From assembly GCF_000332035.1 (NCBI RefSeq), contig NZ_ALVY01000208.1:1-48253 (forward strand): a DNA stretch of 48,253 bases, given 5' to 3'. Each line of letters starts with the position of its first letter. The stretch's first letter is position 1. The translations under genes and the position numbers were made by a program. Below the pieces are notes generated by a model. It saw only the letters and a list, made by a program, of their open reading frames with translations. It made no database searches and was not told the origin of the DNA. This document shows positions 41,204 to 48,253 of the stretch, one piece after another. Origin of the DNA: Gloeocapsa sp. PCC 73106. Lineage in GTDB: Bacteria > Cyanobacteriota > Cyanobacteriia > Cyanobacteriales > Gloeocapsaceae.

Positions 41204-41263
41204 TTACAATTTACTCTCGCAGAACCCCTAACAATAGAGATCAAACACAATGGCTAAATAAAT

Positions 41264-43456
41264 ATGGTTGACTCAGTAAAAACTCTCTGTCCCTATTGCG
41301 GTGTAGGTTGCGGTTTAGAGGTATCCTCGCCTCGATTTTCCGGAACTGGTAACCCAACAGACGAACAAGGTAATCCTATTTGGAAAGTAACGGGCGATCG
41401 CGCTCATCCTTCGAGTCAGGGAATGGTCTGTATCAAGGGGGCGACCATTACTGAATCTCTCTACAAAAACCGTCTAGAATACCCCATGATGCGGGATTCT
41501 TTGGAAGAACCATTTCGTCGCTGCAGTTGGGATCAAGCCCTAACGAGAATTGTCGATCACATTAAGTTATTGCGCTCTACTCAAGGGGCTGATGCCATCT
41601 GTATGTATGGTTCAGGTCAATTTCAAACGGAGGATTATTACATAGCCCAAAAACTACTCAAAGGTTGTCTCGGAACTAATAATTTTGATGCTAACTCGCG
41701 TCTGTGCATGTCTTCGGCGGTATCTGCTTACATCAAAAGCTTTGGTAGTGATGGTCCTCCCTGTTGTTACGAGGATTTAGAGCACACCGACTGCGCTTTT
41801 TTGATCGGGACTAACACCGCAGAATGTCATCCCATCGTTTTTAACCGTCTACAGAAATATCTCAGAAAAAATCGCAAAGCTAGGTTAATCGTAGTCGATC
41901 CCCGCACGACTAAAACCGCAGAAGCGGCACATCTCCATCTAGCGATTAAACCCGGTACAGATATCGACTTACTCAACGGTATCGCTCATATACTCCTGGA
42001 ATGGGGGGAAATCAATACCTTTTTTATCGATGAATGTACTAAGGGCTTTTATGAATACGCCGAGGTGATCCGCCATTATCCCCCAGAGTTAGTGGCAGCT
42101 AAATGCGGTATAAGCGTGCCTCAACTGAAAAAAGCCGCCCGCTACTGGGCTAAAGCTAACCGAGTCCTCTCCCTCTGGTCTATGGGGATCAATCAATCCT
42201 CAGAGGGAACCGCTAAAGCCAGAACCCTAATTAACCTGCACTTGATGACGGGTAATATCGGTAAACCCGGTGCTGGTCCATTTTCTCTGACGGGTCAACC
42301 CAACGCCATGGGAGGAAGGGAAGCAGGAGGGTTATCCCATCTGTTACCAGGTTACCGTTCCGTACTCAACGCCGAACACCGTCGGGATGTAGAGCAGTTT
42401 TGGAAACTAGAACCGGGGAGGATTTCTCCTACTCCAGGACGCGACGCTTGGCGCATGATTACGGGCTTGGAAACGGGTGACGTGGGTTTACTGTGGATCG
42501 CCGCGACTAACCCAGCGGTGAGTATGCCCGATTTAAGCCGCACCAAAGCCGCTTTACTCAAGTCCCCCCTGACGGTGTATCAAGACGCCTATTACCCCAC
42601 GGAAACCTCCGCTTACGCTCATATTCTTCTACCCGCGGCTCAATGGAGCGAAAAAACGGGGACAATGACTAATTCTGAGCGCGTGGTTACCCTCTGTCCC
42701 CAATTTCGTCTCCCACCAGGAGAAGCTAAAGCCGACTGGCAAATATTTGCCGAAGTGGGTAAGAGATTGGGTTTTACTTCTCAGTTCAATTTTAAAGACT
42801 CAGCAGAGGTATACGCTGAATTTGTGCAGTTGACGCGCGATCGCTTCTGTGATCTCACTGGTATTAGTCATCAAGCTTTACTGCGTTCTGGTCCCATACA
42901 GTGGCCCTGTCCTCAAGATCACTCCCGGGAGAGTAAACGTCTCTATACCGATTTCCGCTTCCCTACCCCCGATGGTCGCGCTCAATTCGCCGCTTATCAC
43001 TCTAAAGGTTTGGCTGAACCTCCTGATCCAGAATATCCCTTTATCTTAACCGTGGGTAGACTCTATGGTCATTGGCACACACAAACGCGCACCGGTCATA
43101 TCCCTAAAATTACCAAAATGTACCCCTATCCTCGTCTGGAAATTCATCCTCAAGATGCAGCTCGAATTAATATCGCTGATGGGGAGTGGTTGGAAGTGCG
43201 ATCGCGTCGGGGTAAGGCTTGCTTTTTGACTCAAATTACCAGAGCGATTACTCCCGGTACCGTTTTTGTACCTATGCACTGGGGTGCTCTTTGGGCTCAA
43301 CACGCTGAAGCTAACCTACTCACTCATTCTGAAGCTTGTCCTATTTCTTTAGAACCAGAATTAAAAGCCTGTGCGGTGCAATTGATACCAGTTTTAGCTA
43401 GTTCGGCTACTTTAATTGATGTTAGTGAATTAAATTCAAAATTGGCTAATTTTTAA
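41264..43456 (+). CDS. narB: Ferredoxin-dependent assimilatory nitrate reductase
   Basis: It reduces nitrate to nitrite with electrons from ferredoxin. The 730 residues include the N-terminal 4Fe-4S site (CPYCGVGC plus Cys in GMVCIKG), the molybdopterin bis-MGD oxidoreductase core ([12 protein letters not shown] supplies the Mo-ligating Cys; [13 protein letters not shown]) and the C-terminal dinucleotide-binding barrel ([19 protein letters not shown]). It follows nrtP. The last residues after [14 protein letters not shown] look like an added tail, and a second copy of this 3' end lies at 44199-44252 beyond a toxin-antitoxin pair. The 3' end overlaps the convergent PIN gene by 11 bp. Confidence 0.97.
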   Translation: MVDSVKTLCPYCGVGCGLEVSSPRFSGTGNPTDEQGNPIWKVTGDRAHPSSQGMVCIKGATITESLYKNRLEYPMMRDSLEEPFRRCSWDQALTRIVDHIKLLRSTQGADAICMYGSGQFQTEDYYIAQKLLKGCLGTNNFDANSRLCMSSAVSAYIKSFGSDGPPCCYEDLEHTDCAFLIGTNTAECHPIVFNRLQKYLRKNRKARLIVVDPRTTKTAEAAHLHLAIKPGTDIDLLNGIAHILLEWGEINTFFIDECTKGFYEYAEVIRHYPPELVAAKCGISVPQLKKAARYWAKANRVLSLWSMGINQSSEGTAKARTLINLHLMTGNIGKPGAGPFSLTGQPNAMGGREAGGLSHLLPGYRSVLNAEHRRDVEQFWKLEPGRISPTPGRDAWRMITGLETGDVGLLWIAATNPAVSMPDLSRTKAALLKSPLTVYQDAYYPTETSAYAHILLPAAQWSEKTGTMTNSERVVTLCPQFRLPPGEAKADWQIFAEVGKRLGFTSQFNFKDSAEVYAEFVQLTRDRFCDLTGISHQALLRSGPIQWPCPQDHSRESKRLYTDFRFPTPDGRAQFAAYHSKGLAEPPDPEYPFILTVGRLYGHWHTQTRTGHIPKITKMYPYPRLEIHPQDAARINIADGEWLEVRSRRGKACFLTQITRAITPGTVFVPMHWGALWAQHAEANLLTHSEACPISLEPELKACAVQLIPVLASSATLIDVSELNSKLANF

Positions 43457-43898
43457 GGTATTTATTCACAAAATCCCCTGGGATTAAACACTCAAAATCG
43501 GCGATCGCTTTAATTAATTCTCGATTGCTAGAGATGAAACAGTCCGCAGCACCATACTTGGCTGAAAGATATATCTCAATGTCTTCTGACGGAATTGTTT
43601 TTTCCTTAATCAACTTTAATTTTTCTTCTTTCCAGTCCACAGTAGAGGAAATATAGAAAATATTAAACCAACGCCAAATATTAGATATTAGCTGACCTGC
43701 TTGATCTTTTCCATACAAGTATTTAGCTACTCTTCGGATCTGATCTACAAGCTCATCTGAAAGTATAATTTCCACGTCCAGAGTTGGGGACTTCGCTCTA
43801 TAACCAAGAGCTTCTAGAATGAAACTTTCTTGACTTTGTTGGTTTGCGTCCCCAATGATAAATACATTTGTGTCTAAAAACAGTCGTTGAAGAAACAT
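43446..43898 (-). CDS. PIN-domain toxin
   Basis: A 150-residue PIN-type protein: first Asp in [15 protein letters not shown], a central acidic stretch ([14 protein letters not shown]), and the later acids in [20 protein letters not shown] followed by [10 protein letters not shown]. It probably acts as an RNA-cutting toxin with the 77-residue protein encoded two bases upstream. The gene is convergent with narB, overlapping its last codons. With the antitoxin gene it is bracketed by two copies of the narB 3' end. Confidence 0.82.
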   Translation of the reverse strand: MFLQRLFLDTNVFIIGDANQQSQESFILEALGYRAKSPTLDVEIILSDELVDQIRRVAKYLYGKDQAGQLISNIWRWFNIFYISSTVDWKEEKLKLIKEKTIPSEDIEIYLSAKYGAADCFISSNRELIKAIADFECLIPGDFVNKYLKN

Positions 43899-43900
43899 AG

Positions 43901-44134
43901 TTAAGATCGCCCTTTTTCTTTGAGCATCTCCACCTTAATTTGACGGATAAGTTCAACGACTTTCTCAGGAGTATCATAGCCTTTTTTTATCATAAGCTGA
44001 TGACGACGCTCGAAATCATCAAGCTCGTTTTTAGATATAATAATAACATCTACCTCGCCGTTGCTAATTTCTTCGGAAATGATAACTTTAAGTTCTCTAT
44101 CTTTTATTATTCCTTTGGTTTGTATAATTTTCAT
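43901..44134 (-). CDS. Probable antitoxin of the adjacent PIN protein
   Basis: A 77-residue protein. The first half (GIIKDRELKVIISEEISNGE, VDVIIIS) is beta-rich, like the swapped-hairpin or AbrB-type N-terminus seen in small antitoxins; the second half is a long charged helix (ELIRQIKVEMLKEKGRS) suited to wrap the toxin. It precedes the PIN gene by two bases. The role is inferred from size and position. Confidence 0.72.
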   Translation of the reverse strand: MKIIQTKGIIKDRELKVIISEEISNGEVDVIIISKNELDDFERRHQLMIKKGYDTPEKVVELIRQIKVEMLKEKGRS

Positions 44135-44198
44135 GGTATTTTTATAAAATTGATTTTTCTTGGGAAGTCAAAGATTAATTATAGTTTATAGCAATCAT

Positions 44199-44252
44199 AA
44201 AGTCTGCGGTTTACAACAGATACCAGTTTTAGCCAGTCCGGGTAATTTTTAG
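44199..44252 (+). pseudogene. Second, diverged copy of the narB 3' end
   Basis: Read in frame, this stretch gives KVCGLQQIPVLASPGNF and a stop. It aligns without gaps to narB codons for [16 protein letters not shown]; by eye about 35 of the first 46 bases agree, with a perfect run through GATACCAGTTTTAGC. The copy lies on the same strand as narB, 740 bp beyond its stop, and the PIN/antitoxin cassette fills the space between. It is too short to be functional. Confidence 0.7.
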
Positions 44253-44297
44253 CTAAAATTTGGTTGACGACTTTTACAATGCGATCCCCCATCAATC

Positions 44298-44462
44298 ATG
44301 CAAGTGATTTTTATCTTACTGTTAACTCTCGGTCTCAACTGGATATTTTTTACACTTTTTACCTCAATCCCTGTGGCTGTGTTTAAGTTAGTCGCTCAGG
44401 CTTTTTGGATTGTTTTGGGTACAGTTGCGCTGTTATTTCTGACCTGGTCTTTTAAAGACTAA
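44298..44462 (+). CDS. Small two-helix membrane protein (54 aa)
   Basis: ATG 44298 to TAA 44462 encodes 54 residues with two hydrophobic helices (about 2-22 and 29-50) separated by a short polar turn and ending in WSFKD. The strong hydrophobicity, the Trp/Phe-rich interface and the closing charged residues look like a genuine small membrane protein. The stop overlaps by four bases the end of the convergent DnaJ-like gene. I know no function. Confidence 0.6.
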   Translation: MQVIFILLLTLGLNWIFFTLFTSIPVAVFKLVAQAFWIVLGTVALLFLTWSFKD

Positions 44463-44887
44463 TTTCCACCCCTGATGAAAGCGATCGCGAAAGCAAGAAG
44501 CAAGCAACCCACAAACGTACCACCGAGTAAAAACAGAGCAAATATTTCTCCCGAAGATAAAGGGCGATCGCTCGGTCCTGTATAAATAGTAGAAGGGGTA
44601 AGATCGTCTCTGGAATAGCTAGGGGGTGCTTGAATAACGTTAATGCGAGAATAGCCAATCTTGAGATCGTACAGAGAACGTCTTTCGGGACTACTCAAAG
44701 TAGCATAGGCTTCGTTGAGTTCTTGAAATTTGATTTTAGCGATCGCCAATGGTAATGAGGTAGTGTCAGGGTGAAAACGTTTACTCAATTCTCGATAAGA
44801 GCGACGGATTTCTAAGGTAGATGCTGAAGGGTGCAATCCCAAGACTGCATAATAGGTTTTCTGTGGCTCAACCTGCTCTTGTGTCAC
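44459..44887 (-). CDS. Membrane-anchored J-domain (DnaJ-like) protein
   Basis: A 142-residue protein with an N-terminal J domain (about 10-75): YYAVLGLHPSASTLEIRRSY, the HPD motif in KRFHPDTTS and the final helix FQELNEAYATLSSPERRSLY. A linker and one transmembrane helix (about 113-137) follow, so it should recruit Hsp70 to a membrane. It starts with GTG at 44887, overlapping the stop of the pentapeptide gene (TAGTG). It is the last gene of a kinase-pentapeptide-DnaJ operon. Confidence 0.92.
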   Translation of the reverse strand: MTQEQVEPQKTYYAVLGLHPSASTLEIRRSYRELSKRFHPDTTSLPLAIAKIKFQELNEAYATLSSPERRSLYDLKIGYSRINVIQAPPSYSRDDLTPSTIYTGPSDRPLSSGEIFALFLLGGTFVGCLLLAFAIAFIRGGN

Positions 44888-46086
44888 TATTTTATATCTC
44901 CCTCAAGACGATTGGGAATACCCTCGCAACCTCCAGGAATCGTTTTTCTCGTTAAGTTTCCTCCCCAAGCACAGAGATAGTAACGTTGTTCTCGGTTTAA
45001 GTTTTGCACATTCGTACAGTTGACATTTTCTACTACCGCTCCGGTGTAAGCTCCCGTCTCATAATTGGGCGGATATTTCCGACTGCGAGGACTAGCGGTT
45101 TCTACAGACCCATAGAAGAAACGAGTACTCTTAAGATCGGCTCCACTAAGATCGGCTTCATAGAGAACGGTACGACTCAGATTAGCTTTAACTAAATCTG
45201 CTTTACGTAAGTCAGAGCGCACCATATTAGCTTCGCTTAAATCGGTCCAGCGTAAGTCTTGTCCCGCTAAATCAGCCCCCGCTAACATTACCCCCAAAAA
45301 AATTACTCTAACTCCGTAAGCGCGATCCTCGGCGTAATTCCCGTAACCGTCTAGCATGGGTCTACCTAGCTGTTGGTCTCTCTGCAGTGGTACGATTAAA
45401 CGAGAGCGGGAAAGAAAACGTAAGACTTTGGCTTTACCATTAGCGTCGATACTACTCATGATAGCTGCTGTGCGTCCTTCGGCGATCGCTCTTTCTTGAG
45501 GCCAATCCTCTAATAATCCCTCTTCGTTGAGAGCAAGTTCAGAAACTCCTTGGAAATAAGCGTCTATCGTTTGTTGCTGGGTGATACGGTTTTGTTGAAT
45601 CGTTAAGTCTCTAGAAATTACATATTGTTCCCAAGCTACGTATACCGCTAATACGGCGATCATAATTTGACCAAAAGCCCCAAACCATTCCGCCCAGGAA
45701 CCAAATTCATCCCATTTAATTTGATCCAACCAGTTCCTAATCAGCCCATAAACCCCAATATAGTTAAATAAACCCAATAGTGCTAAGCCAAAACCAATAA
45801 ACCCCAGTAAACTTTTGCGCTCATCGGGAGTCAGATAAACCAGGAGCCAAGCTTTGATACTGGGGAAGATAATTCTTAAAGATAACAGTAGGGAGAAAAT
45901 CGCCCCCGATATACCCATCCAGGGTATTTTTGAGCTTAGACCGATAGACATGATTACTAAGCCCAACAAGAGAAGCGTGATGGGAGAATAATTTTTAGAT
46001 TGATTTAACAGATTGCGTCTTTGCTGGGTAATCTGCCAAGATATATCAGGTAATTCCCACGAATCTTTAGCTGGTTCCGTAGCCAT
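44887..46086 (-). CDS. Membrane protein with pentapeptide repeats
   Basis: A 399-residue protein with about four to five transmembrane helices in its first half (near 35-52, 56-75, 93-112, 137-155), a charged coiled-coil (ISRDLTIQQNRITQQQTIDA), and in the second half a run of pentapeptide repeats (LAGADLAGQDLRWTDLSEAN and on to LYEADLSGADLKS). The C-terminal portion has several cysteines (NCTNV, YYLCAWGG, GGCEG). Such proteins are common in cyanobacteria but have no assigned role. It lies between a Ser/Thr kinase gene (22 bp upstream) and the J-domain gene, so it may be a substrate or partner of these. Confidence 0.85.
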   Translation of the reverse strand: MATEPAKDSWELPDISWQITQQRRNLLNQSKNYSPITLLLLGLVIMSIGLSSKIPWMGISGAIFSLLLSLRIIFPSIKAWLLVYLTPDERKSLLGFIGFGLALLGLFNYIGVYGLIRNWLDQIKWDEFGSWAEWFGAFGQIMIAVLAVYVAWEQYVISRDLTIQQNRITQQQTIDAYFQGVSELALNEEGLLEDWPQERAIAEGRTAAIMSSIDANGKAKVLRFLSRSRLIVPLQRDQQLGRPMLDGYGNYAEDRAYGVRVIFLGVMLAGADLAGQDLRWTDLSEANMVRSDLRKADLVKANLSRTVLYEADLSGADLKSTRFFYGSVETASPRSRKYPPNYETGAYTGAVVENVNCTNVQNLNREQRYYLCAWGGNLTRKTIPGGCEGIPNRLEGDIK

Positions 46087-46108
46087 AAATACTTCACTTG
46101 TCTATCTT

Positions 46109-47725
46109 TTAATGAAAATCAGCAGCAGAAACAATTATATTAATTTTTTCTCTGGTGTCCCTTCTAATCATGCCTTTTTTCTGCTCATGGTTAAAAGAGC
46201 GTAGGTCTGTCTGGTTGGAGTATACTGCCTCTAGAGCGGTTTGAATCGCACTTGGGGCTTTTCCTCCTAAAAAACTGTTCAAGGTTTCTTGCATCAGTTC
46301 TAAGCTGGTATCCGGGCTGAAAATTGCCTCACTCTGACGTAGCTGCTGTGTCTCAGTGTCAAACAAGTATTTTACCTCTACCCCTGTGACTGCATTAGAG
46401 TAACTCCAAACTATAGTATTATGCCAGAAACCTCTTTGTTGAGAGTCTGGTTCTCCCATGGCTTGCAAAATTTGCTCTTGTTCAGTTCCCAGATTAAAAG
46501 TAGGAACCTCTGTTGTTACTGGTGTGGGTTTAGGATCCAGGGGAACAATGGTTTCAGGTTCTTTGGTTATCTCTTCTGGTGTAACGGGTACTTGTGTAGC
46601 GTATGGTGCTACCGCACCCGAGCGATGAGGTTCCAAGGTCGGTAAAGTCAATGGGGCGGGTGTAGATGTTTCTGGAGTGACTACGGGTATAGATTTATCT
46701 CTGGGTAAAAATAAACTCACTCCAAACAGTAAAAATAGCGTTCCTAGGGTGATTCCTCCCAAAAATAGAGGTATGAGCAGTTTAAGAGGGTTATTACCCT
46801 GCGGTTCTAGGTAGGGGTGATTGAGTGCTAAGGTAGCGCCTGTGGGGTTTTCTGCTTTCTTCTGAGGGTATTCTGGCGCAACTACTAGAGTTCGTCCTGT
46901 ACTTGCTTGCTGTTGAGGTGTTAAAGCTTGTAGCATGACTTGAGCACTAGGAAAGCGATCGCGCGGATGAAAGCGAATTGCTCGATCTATAACCGACGCT
47001 AAATTAGAGTGTAAATGGGGTGCTTTCTCTCTCCAGAGTATTTCTCCGGTTTGGGAGTCGCTTTCTAATTCTTGGGGTGTCATTCCTGTGAGTAGATAAA
47101 TCGCTGTCAATCCCAAACTGTACAAGTCACTCGAGTAAACTGGACGTCCTGCGGCTTGTTCTGACGCCATATAACCGGAGGTACCAATAGCTATAGACAT
47201 TGATCCTTGCTGATTGGCTTGGGTAATCACTGCTTCTTTGACCGCGCCAAAATCTATCAATACTGGTAGGCGATCGCTCTGACGTAAGATAATATTTTCT
47301 GGCTTGATATCTCTATGAATTATTTTGTAACTATGTGTGTATTCTAATACTGGCAACAGTTTTCTCAATATCTCTGTTACCTCTTCTTCTTTTAGTGGTC
47401 CTTCTTTGTTGACCTTTTGTTTCAGGTTAACTCCCTCTATCCATTCTTGTACCAGATAAAAGTCTCCACCTTCGGCAAAGTAAGCGTAGAGTCGGGGAAT
47501 TTGAGGGCTTTTTTCCCCTAATTCTTCTAAAATAGCTGCTTCTCTGTGAAAACGATCTTTTACCCACTCTTCTGGTGGCTGTACAGCCGGTTTTAGCTGT
47601 TTAATCACGCATTGGCGCTCTGAAGGTAGGTGAATGTCTGTCGCCAAGAAAGTCTCCCCAAAACCTCCTCTACCCAGAGTTTGGAGCATACGATAACGGT
47701 TATTGAGTAGCTTGGTTTCCATCAT
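46109..47725 (-). CDS. Membrane-spanning Ser/Thr protein kinase
   Basis: A eukaryotic-type kinase of about 538 residues from ATG 47725. The catalytic domain (about 5-265) has the glycine loop (LGRGGFGETF), the ATP-binding Lys (CVIKQLK), the catalytic loop (IIHRDIKPENII) and the DFG motif (LIDFGAVKEAV). A proline-rich linker and one transmembrane helix (LLIPLFLGGITLGTLFLLFG) follow, then an outer domain of about 170 residues that may sense a signal. An extended frame from TTG 47755 begins inside a hairpin and is rejected. It heads the operon with the pentapeptide and J-domain genes. Confidence 0.92.
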   Translation of the reverse strand: MMETKLLNNRYRMLQTLGRGGFGETFLATDIHLPSERQCVIKQLKPAVQPPEEWVKDRFHREAAILEELGEKSPQIPRLYAYFAEGGDFYLVQEWIEGVNLKQKVNKEGPLKEEEVTEILRKLLPVLEYTHSYKIIHRDIKPENIILRQSDRLPVLIDFGAVKEAVITQANQQGSMSIAIGTSGYMASEQAAGRPVYSSDLYSLGLTAIYLLTGMTPQELESDSQTGEILWREKAPHLHSNLASVIDRAIRFHPRDRFPSAQVMLQALTPQQQASTGRTLVVAPEYPQKKAENPTGATLALNHPYLEPQGNNPLKLLIPLFLGGITLGTLFLLFGVSLFLPRDKSIPVVTPETSTPAPLTLPTLEPHRSGAVAPYATQVPVTPEEITKEPETIVPLDPKPTPVTTEVPTFNLGTEQEQILQAMGEPDSQQRGFWHNTIVWSYSNAVTGVEVKYLFDTETQQLRQSEAIFSPDTSLELMQETLNSFLGGKAPSAIQTALEAVYSNQTDLRSFNHEQKKGMIRRDTREKINIIVSAADFH

Positions 47726-47747
47726 CAAAAAATTTGGGTTTGAAACC

Positions 47748-47774
47748 CCGTCCAAAGCGCGAAGCGTAGGACGG
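47748..47774. repeat. Hairpin between the IscB-like and kinase genes
   Basis: CCGTCC at 47748-47753 pairs with GGACGG at 47769-47774, with an inner CGC/GCG stem around GAA. It may end the upstream transcript or represent an end structure of the IS200/IS605-type element to which the IscB-like gene would belong. No T-run follows in either direction. Confidence 0.45.
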
Positions 47775-47785
47775 CTTTACATTCT

Positions 47786-48253
47786 CTAGTAACTAACAAT
47801 TAAACCAGTAGAACGTTGGATTAATGTCACTTTACTAGAGCTTATCTGTCCTAAGCGTTTCCAGTTAGCGTCGCTGACAGATATTTGTTTTTCTGTTTGT
47901 CCGCTGACAAAACCTATTCCTTTTGGGGAATTAACCAGATCACCTTTTCTCAGACCGAATGTTGTAACAGTTCCCCCATATTTTCGTCTTACTCCTCCTT
48001 TAGCTGGAACCATTAGATGGAGTTGACGACGACTGACAGGAAGTCTTTTAATTACGGCAAACATAGCTGTTGTTAGGTTAACCTTTCCTCGCCATTCGTG
48101 TCCATGGGAATTGGTTGTCTGAAAAGGTAAGTAATCTAAGAAATGAAAGCTAGCTAAAGCTATACCGTCGTTTGCATGACTCTCTGGACTTTTCTTGGCT
48201 TTATTTTTTGACTTTTCTAATCCTAGGTGTTTTCTAAGATTAGATGTCTGCCA
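47786..48253 (-). CDS. IscB/RRXRR-type RuvC-HNH nuclease, C-terminal part (cut by window edge)
   Basis: The frame stays open from the window edge to a stop at 47786, giving 155 residues of a longer protein. NLRKHLGLEKSKNKAKKSPE followed by SHANDGIALASFHF corresponds to the last RuvC segment (the H-A-x-D motif) of IscB-like, HNH-bearing nucleases; the remainder (SRRQLHLMVPAKGGVRRKYG, ISVSDANWKRLGQI) is the characteristic C-terminal region of cyanobacterial RRXRR/IscB proteins. IscB enzymes are transposon-encoded RNA-guided nucleases, ancestral to Cas9; their guide RNA is encoded 5' of the gene, outside this window. The N-terminal parts cannot be judged. Confidence 0.78.
   Translation of the reverse strand, partial: WQTSNLRKHLGLEKSKNKAKKSPESHANDGIALASFHFLDYLPFQTTNSHGHEWRGKVNLTTAMFAVIKRLPVSRRQLHLMVPAKGGVRRKYGGTVTTFGLRKGDLVNSPKGIGFVSGQTEKQISVSDANWKRLGQISSSKVTLIQRSTGLIVSY

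Noticed and set aside
43940-44191. Plus-strand frame of 83 codons opposite the antitoxin gene
   Set aside because: Antisense shadow; the minus-strand frame has the TA arrangement and a sensible protein.
47726-47755. Longer kinase start at TTG 47755
   Set aside because: The ten added residues come from the hairpin and give no conserved sequence; ATG 47725 directly precedes the conserved kinase N-terminus.
1-48253. CRISPR array
   Set aside because: No regularly spaced direct repeats were seen in any intergenic region, and no cas genes are present; the IscB-like nuclease is a transposon-type protein.

Overview
The window looks like a chromosomal segment of a cyanobacterium. HIP1-type GCGATCGC palindromes occur throughout, base composition is moderate to AT-rich by eye, and the gene families are typical: an NrtP-type nitrate permease with ferredoxin-dependent NarB, a PATAN/CheY/CheW/MCP/CheA taxis operon, DevBC-like export genes, pentapeptide-repeat proteins and NtcA-type control. 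I cannot name the species from sequence alone.

Layout. 1-1.75 kb: a terminator, a truncated 5' gene fragment and a complete insertion sequence (485-1724) with 15-bp inverted ends and a 5-bp target duplication. 1.9-12.6 kb: ndk, then a five-gene pilus/photo-taxis signalling operon (2659-10574) whose CheA gene overlaps, tail to tail, a ZIP-like membrane protein with two internal cyclic-nucleotide-type domains. 13.2-18.2 kb: devB- and devC-like export genes without devA, a stand-alone thioester reductase, a 108-bp inverted-repeat element, a heme-oxygenase-like diiron protein and an ISAs1 transposase remnant; this may be a small lipid or polyketide-type pathway with an exporter. 18.2-24.7 kb: recQ, an orphan DUF433 protein and a Ni/Co ECF transporter (small accessory protein, cbiM, cbiQ, cbiO) whose ATPase gene is separated from cbiQ by a terminator, a gene fragment and a toxin-antitoxin (TA) pair.

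24.7-36.9 kb is a defence/TA-rich accessory zone mixed with housekeeping genes: DarTG with a small membrane gene just upstream, a mosaic UPF0175/PIN/PemK locus, tRNA-Ala(CGC), gloA and a HAD phosphatase, a DUF445 protein, a membrane subtilase, a frameshifted BrnT-like toxin with an intact CopG-type antitoxin, a coupled TIGR04255-antitoxin-PIN operon, a multiply frameshifted pseudogene, an Mrr-type restriction endonuclease, and a group II intron 3' remnant that truncates a pentapeptide gene.

37.0-48.25 kb: a GT39-like membrane glycosyltransferase; nrtP-narB (nitrate uptake and reduction) with a possible NtcA site; a PIN/antitoxin cassette bracketed by narB and a second, diverged copy of the narB 3' end; a 54-residue membrane protein; a Ser/Thr kinase-pentapeptide-DnaJ operon; and, at the right edge, the C-terminal part of an IscB/RRXRR-type RuvC-HNH nuclease, cut by the window end.

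The most notable signals are the duplicated narB tail around a TA cassette, the thioester reductase/diiron oxidase/DevBC group, the TIGR04255-antitoxin-PIN operon, the mosaic PemK locus, and several hidden gene fragments (transposase, group II intron domain V, GST N-terminus, BrnT C-terminus) found by reading between the genes.
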